A DNA stretch of 64,000 nucleotides from Paenibacillus faecis. Its GTDB lineage: Bacteria; Bacillota; Bacilli; Paenibacillales; Paenibacillaceae. The position numbers were made by a program, and so were the translations under genes. Shown piece by piece: positions 15,016 to 24,508 of the stretch. How positions within the stretch are numbered: the stretch's first letter is position 1; every line of letters starts with the position of its first letter. Location of the stretch: contig NZ_VSDO01000002.1 in NCBI RefSeq assembly GCF_008084145.1, positions 434,001-498,000 on the forward strand, read 5' to 3'. The notes under the pieces were generated by a model. The model was not told the origin of the DNA. It made no database searches and saw only the letters and a list, made by a program, of their open reading frames with translations.

Positions 15016-16722
15016 ATGAAGAAGAGTAAAAGTCTTTTGCTCCTTTTGACGCTCGTTCTTGCGGTTGGCACGCTGCTTGCGGCATGCGGATCGAATGGGA
15101 ACAAAGGCGCATCAAACGGTGGCAACACATCTTCCAACAGCGGCGAAAAAGCTGCGAACAGCGGTGAAGAGAAGTTGGCCGCGGATCAAACGCTTAGAAT
15201 CAACCTGAGTGCAGAACCGCCGACTTTTGACCCGGCTCAAGCGCAAGACAGCCAAGCCAACACGGTACTGAAAACGATGTACGAAGGCTTGACTCGTATG
15301 GATGAGTCCGGCGAGCCTCAACCGGCTGCAGCCGAGAAGTGGGAAGCCGACGGCAATAAAATCACCTTCCACCTTCGCAAAGATGCCAAGTGGAGCAATG
15401 GCGACCCGGTTAAAGCGAGCGATTTCGTTTTCGCCTGGGAACGCGTCCTCAGCCCGAACACTCAACCGGCAGCTCCTTATGCTTATCAATTGTACTACCT
15501 GAAGAACGGGCAAGAATATAATGAAGGAAAAATCAAAGACTTCAGCCAAGTCGGCGTAAAAGCGCTTGACGATTATACGCTGGAAGTGGAATTGATCGCT
15601 CCGACTCCATACTTTGTAGGTCTGACTTCTTTCTACACCTTCTATCCGGTTCACCCATCCGTGAAGGACGATCCGAAATGGGCGGTTGACCAAAGCAAAA
15701 TGATCGTTAACGGCGCGTTCACGTTGACCAACTGGACGAAGGGCCAAACGATCGAAGTAACGAAGAACGAAAACTATTGGGGTAAAGACCAAATCAAGCT
15801 GAGCAAAATCACCATGTCGCTCGTAAACAGCGGCGCTACCGAGCTTGCCAGCTATAGAAACGACGAGTTGGATCGTGCGGGTCATCCGAACGGTGAAATC
15901 CCGACCGACCAAATTCCTATCGTTAAAGACCAACTCAAAGACGAGTTTAAAGTTAAAGGGATTGCAAGTACGTATTACTATGAATTCAACGTAACGGCCA
16001 AGCCGTTCGATAATGTAAAAATCCGTAAGGCGTTTGCCATGGCGATCAACCGTCAGGATATCGTTGACAAAATTACGCTGGGCGGACAAATTCCTGCATT
16101 CGGTTATGTACCACCAGGTATTAAAGGCGTGAAAGATGAATTCCGTACGGAAAATCCAGACGCAGGTTTCTTTACAGAAAACGTAGAAGAAGCTAAGAAA
16201 TTGCTTGAAGAAGGCATGAAAGAAGAAGGCTATACGAAGCTGCCTGATATCACGCTGATTTACAACTCCAGCGAAGCACATAAGAAACTCGCTTTGGCTG
16301 TAGCTGATATGTGGAAGAAAAATCTTGGTGTAGACGTGAAAACCGAAAACCAAGAATGGGCCGTATTCATCGAGAACCGTCAAAACCTGAACTACCAAAT
16401 CGCACGTGCTGGTTGGAGCGCGGATTACAACGATCCGATGACTTTCATCGATATGTGGACGTCCAACAGCGGTAACAATACTACCGGGTTTAAGAACGCA
16501 GAGTATGACAAACTCGTTCAAGACGCCAAAACTTCGAGCGAAAACGCAAAACGTAATGAATATTTCAAAAAGGCTGAAGAGATTTTGATCAAGGACAACA
16601 TGATCCTGATGCCGGTTTACTATTATACCAACGTAGCGCTTGAGAAAACATGGCTGAAAGGCGTAGTCCTTGACTTCAGCGGCGCCATCGACTATACCCG
16701 CGCTTATCTGCTCGAACATTAA
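15016..16722 (+). CDS. oppA: oligopeptide ABC transporter substrate-binding lipoprotein OppA
   Basis: OppA captures extracellular oligopeptides and hands them to the OppBC channel. The 568-residue precursor has a signal peptide and lipobox LLAAC with the lipidated Cys24, then a Gly-Ser-Asn-rich linker and the SBP family 5 fold: LRINLSAEPPTFDPAQA, ADGNKITFHLRKDAKWSNG and NYWGKDQIKLSKITM. ATG with AGGGGG ten bases upstream. It is followed by a strong terminator before oppB, which would make OppA more abundant than the membrane parts. Similar genes carry peptides used as food or as quorum signals for sporulation; which applies here is unknown. Confidence 0.95.
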   Translation: MKKSKSLLLLLTLVLAVGTLLAACGSNGNKGASNGGNTSSNSGEKAANSGEEKLAADQTLRINLSAEPPTFDPAQAQDSQANTVLKTMYEGLTRMDESGEPQPAAAEKWEADGNKITFHLRKDAKWSNGDPVKASDFVFAWERVLSPNTQPAAPYAYQLYYLKNGQEYNEGKIKDFSQVGVKALDDYTLEVELIAPTPYFVGLTSFYTFYPVHPSVKDDPKWAVDQSKMIVNGAFTLTNWTKGQTIEVTKNENYWGKDQIKLSKITMSLVNSGATELASYRNDELDRAGHPNGEIPTDQIPIVKDQLKDEFKVKGIASTYYYEFNVTAKPFDNVKIRKAFAMAINRQDIVDKITLGGQIPAFGYVPPGIKGVKDEFRTENPDAGFFTENVEEAKKLLEEGMKEEGYTKLPDITLIYNSSEAHKKLALAVADMWKKNLGVDVKTENQEWAVFIENRQNLNYQIARAGWSADYNDPMTFIDMWTSNSGNNTTGFKNAEYDKLVQDAKTSSENAKRNEYFKKAEEILIKDNMILMPVYYYTNVALEKTWLKGVVLDFSGAIDYTRAYLLEH

Positions 16723-16762
16723 TTTGTTAGTTTAGCGCATTAAAGAATTGCATAGCTGCATC

Positions 16763-16804
16763 GGGATATATATGTGGGTATTCCATATATATCCCGTTTT
16801 TTTT
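16763..16804 (+). terminator. intercistronic terminator between oppA and oppB
   Basis: GGGATATATATG (16763-16774) and CATATATATCCC (16784-16795) form a perfect 12-bp stem followed by G and eight T residues. It probably lowers expression of oppBCDF relative to oppA. Confidence 0.85.
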
Positions 16805-16926
16805 GTGTGCAACGGGTTGCTTCCAAGCTTTGTGAGGTTATGGGAATTATATTGAATAGACAAAGTTCCGGATTTAACCTAAAATCGGTTTATGTCGAAT
16901 TTTATCATGAGGAGGTGCTAACGGGC

Positions 16927-17859
16927 ATGGTGCGTTATATTGCCAATAAGTTTTTTTACATGTTGGTCTCATTGTTCATTTTGATCTCCGCCACCTTCTT
17001 TCTGATGAAAGCCATTCCAGGCGATCCCTTTACTTCAGAGAAAAAGGTGCCGCCTGCGATTCTAGCGAATTTGTATGAACAATATGGACTGGATAAGCCC
17101 GTTTATCAGCAGTATTTGAAATATTTAGGGGATGTAGTTCAAGGCGATTTCGGAATTTCCATGAAGAAAATTAATCAGGACGTCTCCGACATCATCGGGC
17201 AAACGTTTTCCGCTTCTCTTAAATTGGGCGTTGTGGCCATTGTGGTTGCGGTGATCGTAGGGGTACTGCTCGGAATGCTGGCAGCGCTGTATCATCGCAA
17301 ATTGATCGACAATGTGGCGATGGTGTTAGCGGTGCTGGGCATCGCGGTTCCCAGCTTTGTCGTGGCCTCGCTACTGCAGTTTATATTTGCTTCTAAGCTG
17401 CACTGGCTGCCTACGATGGGCTTCAAGGGACCGATGTATTACATTCTTCCCGTAGCCGCTTTGACGGCGCAGCCGATCGCCTTTATCGCCCGCTTGACTC
17501 GTTCCAGCATGCTCGAAGTACTCCATGCGGATTACATCAAGACGGCGAAAGCGAAGGGGCTGAACTGGTTTGCCATTTTGTTCCGGCATGTCATTCGTAA
17601 CGGAATTATGCCGGTCGTCACCTATCTTGGACCGATGACCGCGAATATCGTCACGGGTTCGGTCGTCATTGAACAGATTTTCGGGATCGGCGGGATCGGC
17701 AAACAATTCGTCGAAGCGATCGGTGTCCGTGATTATCCGGTTATTATGGGGATTACGATCTTCTACGGAATCCTGCTGATGCTGGCCCGTTTCCTTACCG
17801 ACATTGCTTATATTTTTGTTGATCCTAGAATCAAACTTAGCAAAGGGAAGGAGGGGTAA
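16927..17859 (+). CDS. oppB: oligopeptide ABC transporter permease OppB
   Basis: OppB is one of two membrane channel subunits for peptide uptake. The 310-residue protein has six predicted helices, the first being FFYMLVSLFILISATFFLM, followed by the family-typical AIPGDPF segment. The EAA loop that contacts the ATPases is visible as YIKTAKAKGLNWFAILFRHVIRNG. ATG 16927 is chosen with GGAGGTG nine bases upstream; the longer open frame to 16774 begins inside the terminator hairpin and is not coding. oppC follows after two bases. Confidence 0.95.
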   Translation: MVRYIANKFFYMLVSLFILISATFFLMKAIPGDPFTSEKKVPPAILANLYEQYGLDKPVYQQYLKYLGDVVQGDFGISMKKINQDVSDIIGQTFSASLKLGVVAIVVAVIVGVLLGMLAALYHRKLIDNVAMVLAVLGIAVPSFVVASLLQFIFASKLHWLPTMGFKGPMYYILPVAALTAQPIAFIARLTRSSMLEVLHADYIKTAKAKGLNWFAILFRHVIRNGIMPVVTYLGPMTANIVTGSVVIEQIFGIGGIGKQFVEAIGVRDYPVIMGITIFYGILLMLARFLTDIAYIFVDPRIKLSKGKEG

Positions 17860-17861
17860 GG

Positions 17862-18824
17862 ATGGATAATAATCCAATTCAAGTAATGCAAACGCCGGTG
17901 GACTTGAAGCCGGAAGATTTCCGTAAAATCGGAACGGATGAGAAGCAGGCGGAAGTTATCCAGCGTGAAAGTATTTCCGCATGGCGGGACGCCTGGTATC
18001 GTCTGCGTTCCAATAAGCTGGCGATGACCGCGCTCGGCGTGCTGCTGCTGATTGTCATTGCCTCCCTTGTCGGTCCGTTGATTTCCCAATGGGTGCACGG
18101 ATATAACTATTATTCCAATGATTTGATGAATACAAACCAGAAACCATCCGCCCTGCATTGGTTCGGAACCGACGACCTCGGTCGCGATGTGTGGGTGCGC
18201 ACCTGGATGGGGGCGCGGATCTCCCTGATCGTAGGTTTGGCTGCCGCTTGTATCGACTTGTTGATCGGCGTAATCTACGGCGGGATCATGGGTTATTTTG
18301 GCGGCCGTGTCGATGAAATTATGAATAAATTTTCCGAGATTATCTATTCCATTCCTTATCTGCTGGTAACGATCTTGTTGCTGGTCGTTATGGAACCAAG
18401 TTTGGGAACGATTATATTGGCCCTGACCATTACGGGCTGGATCAATATGTCATGGATTGTCCGCGGTGAAATCATGCAGCTCAAAAGCCGGGAGTTCGTA
18501 CTGGCATCCCGCTCGATGGGCGCCGGTTCCGGACGCCTGCTGTTCCGTCACCTGCTGCCGAATGCGGTTGGTCCGATCATCGTTACCGTGACCTTGTCCG
18601 TACCGAACGCGATTTTTGCGGAGGCATTTCTGAGCTTCCTCGGCCTCGGTGTACAGGCTCCGATCGCTTCGCTCGGTTCGATGATCAACGATGCCTTGAC
18701 CGGTTGGCTGTATTATCCTTGGCGCATGCTGTTCCCGGCGGCTGTCATCAGCTTGACGATGCTGGCGTTTAACATTTTCGGCGACGGCCTTCGCGACGCG
18801 CTGGATCCAAAACTGAAGAAATAG
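17862..18824 (+). CDS. oppC: oligopeptide ABC transporter permease OppC
   Basis: The second channel subunit of the peptide transporter, 320 residues. A cytoplasmic N-terminal tail of about 55 residues leads to the first helix (MTALGVLLLIVIASLVGPLI), then the conserved HWFGTDDLGRDVWVRTWMGA segment, and five more helices. The EAA loop is REFVLASRSMGAGSGRLLFRHLLPN. ATG follows AAGGAGGGG. It is two bases after oppB and eleven before oppD, so all four permease and ATPase genes are translationally close. Confidence 0.95.
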   Translation: MDNNPIQVMQTPVDLKPEDFRKIGTDEKQAEVIQRESISAWRDAWYRLRSNKLAMTALGVLLLIVIASLVGPLISQWVHGYNYYSNDLMNTNQKPSALHWFGTDDLGRDVWVRTWMGARISLIVGLAAACIDLLIGVIYGGIMGYFGGRVDEIMNKFSEIIYSIPYLLVTILLLVVMEPSLGTIILALTITGWINMSWIVRGEIMQLKSREFVLASRSMGAGSGRLLFRHLLPNAVGPIIVTVTLSVPNAIFAEAFLSFLGLGVQAPIASLGSMINDALTGWLYYPWRMLFPAAVISLTMLAFNIFGDGLRDALDPKLKK

Positions 18825-18835
18825 GAGGTGGAGTG

Positions 18836-19831
18836 ATGGAGCCGATTTTACAAATCAAAGATTTGCATGTCTCCTTCCAAGTAAAAGGCGGAGAAGTGAA
18901 AGCCGTACGCGGCATGAACTTCGAAGTAGGCAAGGGGGAAACGGTTGCGATCGTCGGTGAATCGGGCAGCGGCAAAAGCGTCACCGCCCAAACGATCATG
19001 CGTCTGATCCCGTCCCCTCCGTCCATTATCAAGCAAGGTGAAATTCTGTTCCAGGGACAGAACCTTTTGCAAAAAAGCGACAAACAAATGGAAGCCATTC
19101 GCGGTAAAGATATCGGTATGATTTTCCAGGATCCGATGACTTCTTTGAACCCTACGATTAAGGTAGGCAAACAAATTACCGAAGTGCTTATCAAACATCA
19201 GAAAATGTCAGCGGCGGAAGCGAAGAAAGAAGCCATTGAGATGCTGAAGCTCGTAGGCATCAAAAATGCGGAAGCCCGCTTTAATCAATATCCGCACGAA
19301 TTTTCCGGAGGGATGCGTCAGCGCGCGATGATCGCCATCGCTTTGGCTTGCCGGCCTTCCCTGCTCATTGCCGACGAACCGACAACGGCGCTTGACGTAA
19401 CGATTCAGGCGCAAATTATGGACGTCATGAAAGAAATGCAAGAACGTCTGGGTACGTCGATCATCTTGATCACGCATGACCTTGGTGTGGTTGCGGGGAT
19501 GTGTGACCGGGTCATCGTCATGTACGCCGGGGAAGTCGTCGAAACCGGAACAAAGTGGGAAATTTTCAAAAACCCTCAGCACCCTTACACCAAAGGGTTG
19601 CTTAGATCGATGCCACGCCTTGACCAGAAGAAGGGCGAGCCTCTGATCCCGATCATCGGGACGCCGCCGGACTTGATCAAGCCGCCGATCGGCTGTCCGT
19701 TCGCCGCACGGTGCGAGCATGCCATGAAGATCTGCGAACGCATCGATCCGGGCGCAACGGTGTTCAGCGACACGCACATGGCGCGTTGCTGGGATCTTCA
19801 CCCGATGGCCAAGGAGGGACAGTCGTCATGA
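18836..19831 (+). CDS. oppD: oligopeptide ABC transporter ATPase OppD
   Basis: One of two ATPases that power peptide uptake. The 331-residue protein has Walker A GESGSGKS near residue 42, the signature [12 protein letters not shown], Walker [13 protein letters not shown] and the H-loop LITHDLGVV. The C-terminus carries the peptide-transporter-specific extension with cysteines in [15 protein letters not shown], which in relatives binds an iron-sulfur cluster. ATG 18836 with AGGAGGTG at 18823-18830; an in-frame GTG precedes it by one codon. Its stop overlaps the oppF start by four bases. Confidence 0.95.
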   Translation: MEPILQIKDLHVSFQVKGGEVKAVRGMNFEVGKGETVAIVGESGSGKSVTAQTIMRLIPSPPSIIKQGEILFQGQNLLQKSDKQMEAIRGKDIGMIFQDPMTSLNPTIKVGKQITEVLIKHQKMSAAEAKKEAIEMLKLVGIKNAEARFNQYPHEFSGGMRQRAMIAIALACRPSLLIADEPTTALDVTIQAQIMDVMKEMQERLGTSIILITHDLGVVAGMCDRVIVMYAGEVVETGTKWEIFKNPQHPYTKGLLRSMPRLDQKKGEPLIPIIGTPPDLIKPPIGCPFAARCEHAMKICERIDPGATVFSDTHMARCWDLHPMAKEGQSS

Positions 19832-20769
19832 GTAAGAACCTGATCGAGGTCGAGGGCCTCAAGAAATATTTCAACGTTGGCGGCGGCAATGTTCTTAAAG
19901 CCGTCAACGATATCAGTTTCTCGATCGCGGAAGGCGAGACCTTGGGTCTCGTCGGCGAATCGGGCTGCGGGAAGTCTACCGCCGGACGGACGATCCTCCG
20001 TCTGTACGAGCCGACCGCCGGCAGCGTTCGCTTCAACGGGGTGGATATTAACCAGTTGTCCCCTCGTAAAATGAAAGCGATGCGGCGCGACATGCAGATG
20101 ATTTTCCAGGATCCGTACGCCTCGCTGAATCCACGCTTCACGGTTACCGATATTATCGGTGAAGCGCTGGACATTCACGGCATGGCGGGCTCCCGGGCCG
20201 AGCGGAAGAAACGGGTGGAAGAGCTGCTGGATATGGTAGGCTTGAACCCGGACCACGCCACACGTTACCCGCATGAGTTCTCCGGCGGTCAACGCCAACG
20301 GATCGGGATCGCCCGCGCACTAGCGGTAAATCCGAAATTTATTATTTGCGACGAGCCGATTTCGGCACTTGACGTTTCGATTCAAGCGCAGGTGGTCAAC
20401 CTGCTGAAAGAGCTGCAAGATCGCCTTGGCTTGACTTACCTCTTTATCGCGCATGACCTGTCGATGGTCAAACATATCAGCGACCGCGTTGCGGTTATGT
20501 ACCTGGGTCGGATCGTGGAATTGGCGGAAAGTGAAGAATTGTACGCCAACCCGCTTCATCCTTACACCAAAACGTTGCTGTCGGCCATCCCGATTCCGGA
20601 TCCGGAAGTGGAGGCCAACAAGAAACGGATTTTGCTGGAGGACAACGGCAACGGACCGATTACATCGGCGAAGGACGACTCCGCCGCCGGCGGCGCTTTT
20701 GACCTGGAAAACTCGGAGTTGGTCGAAGTTTCCAAAGGCCATTGGGTATCCATGCCGAAAAAAGGATAA
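19828..20769 (+). CDS. oppF: oligopeptide ABC transporter ATPase OppF
   Basis: The partner ATPase to OppD, 313 residues. Walker A is GESGCGKST near residue 44, the signature is [15 protein letters not shown], Walker B is [12 protein letters not shown] and the H-loop is FIAHDLSMV. The C-terminal part is shorter than in many OppF proteins and lacks the usual cysteine-containing stretch; instead it ends in an acidic region and [13 protein letters not shown]. Start ATG overlaps the oppD stop (ATGA), with AAGGAGGGAC upstream. A good terminator closes the operon. Confidence 0.93.
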   Translation: MSKNLIEVEGLKKYFNVGGGNVLKAVNDISFSIAEGETLGLVGESGCGKSTAGRTILRLYEPTAGSVRFNGVDINQLSPRKMKAMRRDMQMIFQDPYASLNPRFTVTDIIGEALDIHGMAGSRAERKKRVEELLDMVGLNPDHATRYPHEFSGGQRQRIGIARALAVNPKFIICDEPISALDVSIQAQVVNLLKELQDRLGLTYLFIAHDLSMVKHISDRVAVMYLGRIVELAESEELYANPLHPYTKTLLSAIPIPDPEVEANKKRILLEDNGNGPITSAKDDSAAGGAFDLENSELVEVSKGHWVSMPKKG

Positions 20770-20788
20770 TCGGAGCCTCTGCTCCCTT

Positions 20789-20822
20789 GCCCTGCACCGT
20801 ATGCCGGTGTGGGGCTTTTTTT
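20789..20822 (+). terminator. terminator after oppF
   Basis: GCCCTGCACCG (20789-20799) pairs with CGGTGTGGGGC (20805-20815) with two wobble pairs, followed by seven T residues. Confidence 0.8.
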
Positions 20823-20846
20823 GGCTTAGCGAATGTCTTGGGGTTA

Positions 20847-20855
20847 TGCTATATT
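20847..20855 (+). promoter_or_regulatory. possible extended -10 promoter for bshC
   Basis: TGCTATATT has the TGN extension before a near-consensus -10 (TATATT, 20850-20855). No clear -35 is visible. Confidence 0.35.
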
Positions 20856-20913
20856 TTATAAGAAGCTAAGAAGTTTAAAGCTCGTGAGAAAAGAACAGGA
20901 GGATCGATCCCTG

Positions 20914-22551
20914 ATGAATATTGTGCAAGAGCCGCTGCCGGCGGGACAACCGCTTGCGGATGCGCTCATTCAGGATTATACCCGGGTCAGCTCGTTTTAT
21001 GAGTATGATCCCAAGGAGGAACGGAGCTGGAAGGAACGGCTCGATTGGCTGGATCAAAACGAAGGAGCGCGTGTCGGACGGGAGGCGTTGGTATCCCGGC
21101 TTCGGGAATACAATCGCCTTCACAATCCGGAGGACGCGGTTGCGGCAAACCTTGAGCTTTTGGCTCAGCCCGGAACGGCGGTGATCGTCGGCGGACAGCA
21201 AAGCGGTCTGTTCACCGGCCCGTTGCTGGTTATTTATAAAGCCGTAACGATTATCAAGGCGGCCCGGGAAGCTTCGCGGAAGCTGGGGCGGCCCGTCGTG
21301 CCGGTGTTCTGGATTGCCGGCGAGGATCATGATTGGGACGAAGTCAATCATACGTACGTCTTGTCGGCCAGCCTGGAGGTCAGCCGGGTGCGCATCGCCG
21401 ACGGCCATGAGCAAGGCAAACCGGTGAGCTGGACGGAATTGTCGCCGGAAGTATGGGAACAAGCGGCGGGCGAACTGGAGCGGCTCCTGCCGGAGACCGA
21501 ATTTCGCCCCGGTTTAATGGAGTTGTTCCGGACGTGCGCCGCTTCATCAGCCACTTTGTCCGAATGTTTCGCGAAGTTGATGGGGCATTGGTTCGGCAAG
21601 CACGGATTGGTCCTGCTCGATTCCGCGGATCCCGCCTTGCGGCGATTGGAAGCCCCCGTGTTTGAAGCGATGATCGCCCGAAATGATGAGCTTGAAGTAG
21701 CGTACTTGGAGAATTCAAGGATGATCAAGGAGATTGGGTACACACTTCAGGCGGACGTCCGGGAAGGCGGAGCAAATCTTTTCTACATACACGAAGGAGA
21801 AAGATTGCTTTTGTATAAGCTGGAAGGCAAGTTCGGCGATCGCAAGGGGAAAGTGGCCTTCTCGCAGGAAGAACTGATCGGGGAGCTTCGCGCCCACCCG
21901 GAACGCTTCAGCAACAATGTGCTGACCCGTCCGCTGATGCAGGATTCGCTTTTGCCCGTATTAGGCGCGGTCCTTGGTCCGGGGGAAATCGCCTATTGGG
22001 CCTTGACGCGGCTGGCATTCCGGAAATTTGATCTGCAGATGCCGATCTTGCTGCCGCGGGAATCTTTTACCGTGATGGAAGGGACCCTGCAAAAGCATAT
22101 GGAGAAGTACGGGCTGCAGTGGAAGGACGTGGCGGACCGGGACGCGCTGCGACACAAGCGGGAAGCTTGGCTCGCCGGGCAAGATTCGCTAAACGTCGGA
22201 GACCGGTTTGAAGAGATCAAAGCCGCCTTTACGGCGATGTATGATCCCCTGATTGAACAGCTGGGCACGATTCAGGCAGGACTGGTCAAGCTGGGAGGCG
22301 CCAACCGCGATAAAATCGTCGACCAGATCGAATATTTACGCGGTAAAGCGAAAGATGCTCTGGAGAAATCCAATGAAGCGGGACTTCGCCATTTCGATCG
22401 TATCGAGCTGTCCCTGTTCCCTCTGGGAAAACCGCAAGAACGGGTTTATAACATATTTTATTATCTGAACCGCTATGGGGCCGACTGGATTGACGGTTTG
22501 ACGGGAATTCCTTATGATGTAACGGGAAGTCACCGGATCATATACTTGTAG
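20914..22551 (+). CDS. bshC: bacillithiol biosynthesis cysteine-adding enzyme BshC
   Basis: BshC is the proposed last enzyme of bacillithiol synthesis, adding cysteine to glucosaminyl-malate to make the main low-molecular-weight thiol of many Firmicutes. The 545-residue length fits the family. Landmarks include VIVGGQQSGLFTGPLLVIYK and FWIAGEDHDWDEVNHTYV in a Rossmann-like core, and the C-terminal coiled coil with KPQERVYNIFYYLNRYG. ATG 20914 with AGGAGG eleven bases upstream. In Bacillus subtilis the homologue (yllA) also sits just before mraZ; here ahcY lies between them, twelve bases downstream. Confidence 0.92.
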   Translation: MNIVQEPLPAGQPLADALIQDYTRVSSFYEYDPKEERSWKERLDWLDQNEGARVGREALVSRLREYNRLHNPEDAVAANLELLAQPGTAVIVGGQQSGLFTGPLLVIYKAVTIIKAAREASRKLGRPVVPVFWIAGEDHDWDEVNHTYVLSASLEVSRVRIADGHEQGKPVSWTELSPEVWEQAAGELERLLPETEFRPGLMELFRTCAASSATLSECFAKLMGHWFGKHGLVLLDSADPALRRLEAPVFEAMIARNDELEVAYLENSRMIKEIGYTLQADVREGGANLFYIHEGERLLLYKLEGKFGDRKGKVAFSQEELIGELRAHPERFSNNVLTRPLMQDSLLPVLGAVLGPGEIAYWALTRLAFRKFDLQMPILLPRESFTVMEGTLQKHMEKYGLQWKDVADRDALRHKREAWLAGQDSLNVGDRFEEIKAAFTAMYDPLIEQLGTIQAGLVKLGGANRDKIVDQIEYLRGKAKDALEKSNEAGLRHFDRIELSLFPLGKPQERVYNIFYYLNRYGADWIDGLTGIPYDVTGSHRIIYL

Positions 22552-22563
22552 GAGGGAAAATCG

Positions 22564-23829
22564 ATGAGTTCAGCTATTCAAAACAGCGTGGTGGCCGATA
22601 TGAAATTGGCCCCCGAAGGGCATTTGAAGATCGACTGGGTCGAGGCCCATATGCCTGTACTGGGACGGATTCGCAAGCAATTTGAGAAGGAGCAGCCCTT
22701 TAAAGGATTGAAAGTGACGATCTCGCTTCACCTGGAAGCCAAAACGGCTTACCTGGCCAAAGTCGTTAAAGCCGGCGGTGCCGAGGTGACGATTACCGGA
22801 AGCAACCCGCTTTCCACTCAGGACGATGTGTGTGCGGCATTGGTGGAAGACGGAGTTACGGTGTTTGCCAAGTACAATCCGGAGCCGGAGGAATACAAAG
22901 CGCTGCTCGTCCGGGCTCTCGAAACGAAACCGGATCTGATCATCGACGACGGCGGGGACCTTGTGACGATTCTTCATTCGGAGCGCCCGGACCTCCTTGA
23001 GAATATTCGCGGTGGCGCGGAGGAAACCACGACGGGGATTTTGCGGCTCAAAGCGATGGATAAGGAAGGAAAACTGCAGTTCCCGATGGTGGCCGTCAAC
23101 GACGCGTACTGCAAATACTTGTTCGATAACCGTTACGGGACGGGGCAATCCGTATGGGACGGGATCAACCGGACGACGAACCTGGTCGTGGCGGGAAAAA
23201 CCGTCGTGGTCGTAGGTTACGGTTGGTGCGGTAAAGGCGTGGCGATGCGGGCCAAAGGGCTTGGCGCGAACGTCGTTGTCACGGAAGTGGACGCGATCAA
23301 GGCGGTGGAAGCTTACATGGACGGCTTCCATGTCATGCCGATGCTGGAAGCGGCCAAAGTCGGCGATTTCTTCGTCACCGTGACCGGAAATCGCGATGTC
23401 ATTCGCGGAGAACATTACGACGTGATGAAGGACGGCGCGATCCTGTCCAACGCCGGCCATTTCGATGTGGAAGTGAACAAACCGGAGCTGGCGGAACGCT
23501 CCAGCTCGATCCGTACCGTGCGCCGGAATATTGAGGAGTATCAATTGAAGGACGGGCGCAAAGTGTACGTGCTTGCCGAAGGACGATTGGTCAACTTGGC
23601 GGCCGGAGACGGCCATCCCGCGGAAATCATGGATATGACGTTCGCCTTACAGGCGTTGTCGCTCAAGTACGTGAACGAACAGTACGAGCAAATCGGCAAA
23701 ACCGTCATCAATGTTCCTTATGAGCTGGATGAGCAAGTGGCCCGCTTCAAGCTGGAAAGCCTGGGGCTCGGCATCGACACGCTGTCCGAAGAACAGCGGG
23801 CGTATCTGGACAGCTGGCAGGAGCACTAA
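22564..23829 (+). CDS. ahcY: adenosylhomocysteinase (SAH hydrolase)
   Basis: This enzyme splits S-adenosylhomocysteine reversibly into adenosine and homocysteine, removing the product inhibitor of methyltransferases. The 421-residue protein has the substrate-binding part (HMPVLGRIRKQF, EETTTGILRL, VNDAYCKYLFDNRYGTGQS) and the NAD-binding motif VVVGYGWCGKG near residue 220. It lacks the long insertion of eukaryotic forms and the usual C-terminal KPDHYRY motif, and so resembles the short bacterial and archaeal subgroup. ATG with GGAGGG upstream. It follows bshC closely and ends in its own terminator. Bacillus subtilis uses the Pfs/LuxS route instead, so this marks a different SAM-recycling strategy. 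Confidence 0.9.
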   Translation: MSSAIQNSVVADMKLAPEGHLKIDWVEAHMPVLGRIRKQFEKEQPFKGLKVTISLHLEAKTAYLAKVVKAGGAEVTITGSNPLSTQDDVCAALVEDGVTVFAKYNPEPEEYKALLVRALETKPDLIIDDGGDLVTILHSERPDLLENIRGGAEETTTGILRLKAMDKEGKLQFPMVAVNDAYCKYLFDNRYGTGQSVWDGINRTTNLVVAGKTVVVVGYGWCGKGVAMRAKGLGANVVVTEVDAIKAVEAYMDGFHVMPMLEAAKVGDFFVTVTGNRDVIRGEHYDVMKDGAILSNAGHFDVEVNKPELAERSSSIRTVRRNIEEYQLKDGRKVYVLAEGRLVNLAAGDGHPAEIMDMTFALQALSLKYVNEQYEQIGKTVINVPYELDEQVARFKLESLGLGIDTLSEEQRAYLDSWQEH

Positions 23830-23870
23830 AAGAACGCGGTACGAAAACAAGACAATGAAACAGCTTATCG

Positions 23871-23917
23871 AAGCGTGAGCGAGTGGATCCATCGATCCTC
23901 TAAGCTCACGCTTTTTT
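23871..23917 (+). terminator. terminator after ahcY
   Basis: AAGCGTGAGC (23871-23880) and GCTCACGCTT (23904-23913) form a perfect stem, with GATC-containing inner pairing in the loop and six T residues at the end. It isolates the dcw cluster from the upstream genes. Confidence 0.85.
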
Positions 23918-24013
23918 AGTTCATTAAGGCGTATTTCAACCGTTGGCCGGATTAAATTTCCAACAAAAAAAGTTTCCAAAGAAGAAGGATTTTTGGGCGT
24001 GGTGGAGAATAAG

Positions 24014-24058
24014 TACTATTCATAGTGGTGGAAAGTGGTGCAAAGTGGGGGAAAGAGG
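24014..24058 (+). promoter_or_regulatory. mraZ promoter region with MraZ-type operator repeats
   Basis: Three GTGG units at 24025, 24035 and 24045 are spaced exactly 10 bases apart (GTGGTGGAAA, GTGGTGCAAA, GTGGGGGAAA), with a degenerate fourth (GAGG) at 24055. This is the direct-repeat pattern bound by the MraZ ring in other bacteria, so it predicts autoregulation. A possible -10 (TACTAT, 24014-24019) lies just upstream. Confidence 0.7.
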
Positions 24059-24076
24059 TAAGGAGTGAGTGAACCA

Positions 24077-24508
24077 ATGTTTATGGGGGAATTCCAACAT
24101 AGCATTGACGAGAAGGGCCGAATGATCATTCCGGCCAAGTTTCGCGACCTCCTTGGGACTTCTTTCGTCGTCACCCGCGGGCTGGACCAGTGTCTTTTCG
24201 TATATCCGCTGCAGGAATGGGAAGTCCTGGAACAAAAGCTTAAAGCCTTGCCGCTAATGAAATCGGATGCGCGTGCGTTTACGCGGTTTTTTTTCTCCGG
24301 TGCGACGGAATGCGAATGGGATAAACAGGGAAGGGTAAATTTGCCCGCCAATTTGCGGCAGTACGCCAAACTGGAGAAGGACTGCGTCGTATTGGGCGTG
24401 TCGAACCGGGTAGAAATTTGGAGCAAGGATACTTGGGAGCAGTATTTCCAACAATCCGAAGACACCTTTAACGAAATTGCCGAGAAGCTGGTTGATTTTG
24501 ATTTTTGA
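24077..24508 (+). CDS. mraZ: transcriptional regulator MraZ
   Basis: MraZ is an AbrB-fold DNA-binding protein that assembles as a ring and represses or modulates the dcw operon. The 143-residue protein starts [20 protein letters not shown] and repeats a related [13 protein letters not shown] motif in its second half, each carrying the DXXGR element. ATG 24077 is chosen because it matches the conserved N-terminus, although an in-frame GTG at 24065 exists. The C-terminus, LVDFDF, and the stop codon are encoded by the first units of a GATTTT tandem repeat, which is unusual. Confidence 0.95.
   Translation: MFMGEFQHSIDEKGRMIIPAKFRDLLGTSFVVTRGLDQCLFVYPLQEWEVLEQKLKALPLMKSDARAFTRFFFSGATECEWDKQGRVNLPANLRQYAKLEKDCVVLGVSNRVEIWSKDTWEQYFQQSEDTFNEIAEKLVDFDF

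Noticed and set aside
15112..16719. 535-codon open frame on the - strand inside oppA
   Set aside because: Composition is an antisense reflection of oppA codons; no start signals or domains.
16774..16926. Longer OppB start upstream of 16927
   Set aside because: The extra codons would begin inside the oppA terminator hairpin and lack a ribosome binding site; the ATG at 16927 has GGAGGTG at good spacing.
14828..24000. opp-bshC-ahcY block as a horizontally acquired island
   Set aside because: Gene order differs from Bacillus subtilis, but there are no mobility genes, repeats or composition break that I can see; ordinary lineage-specific order is simpler.
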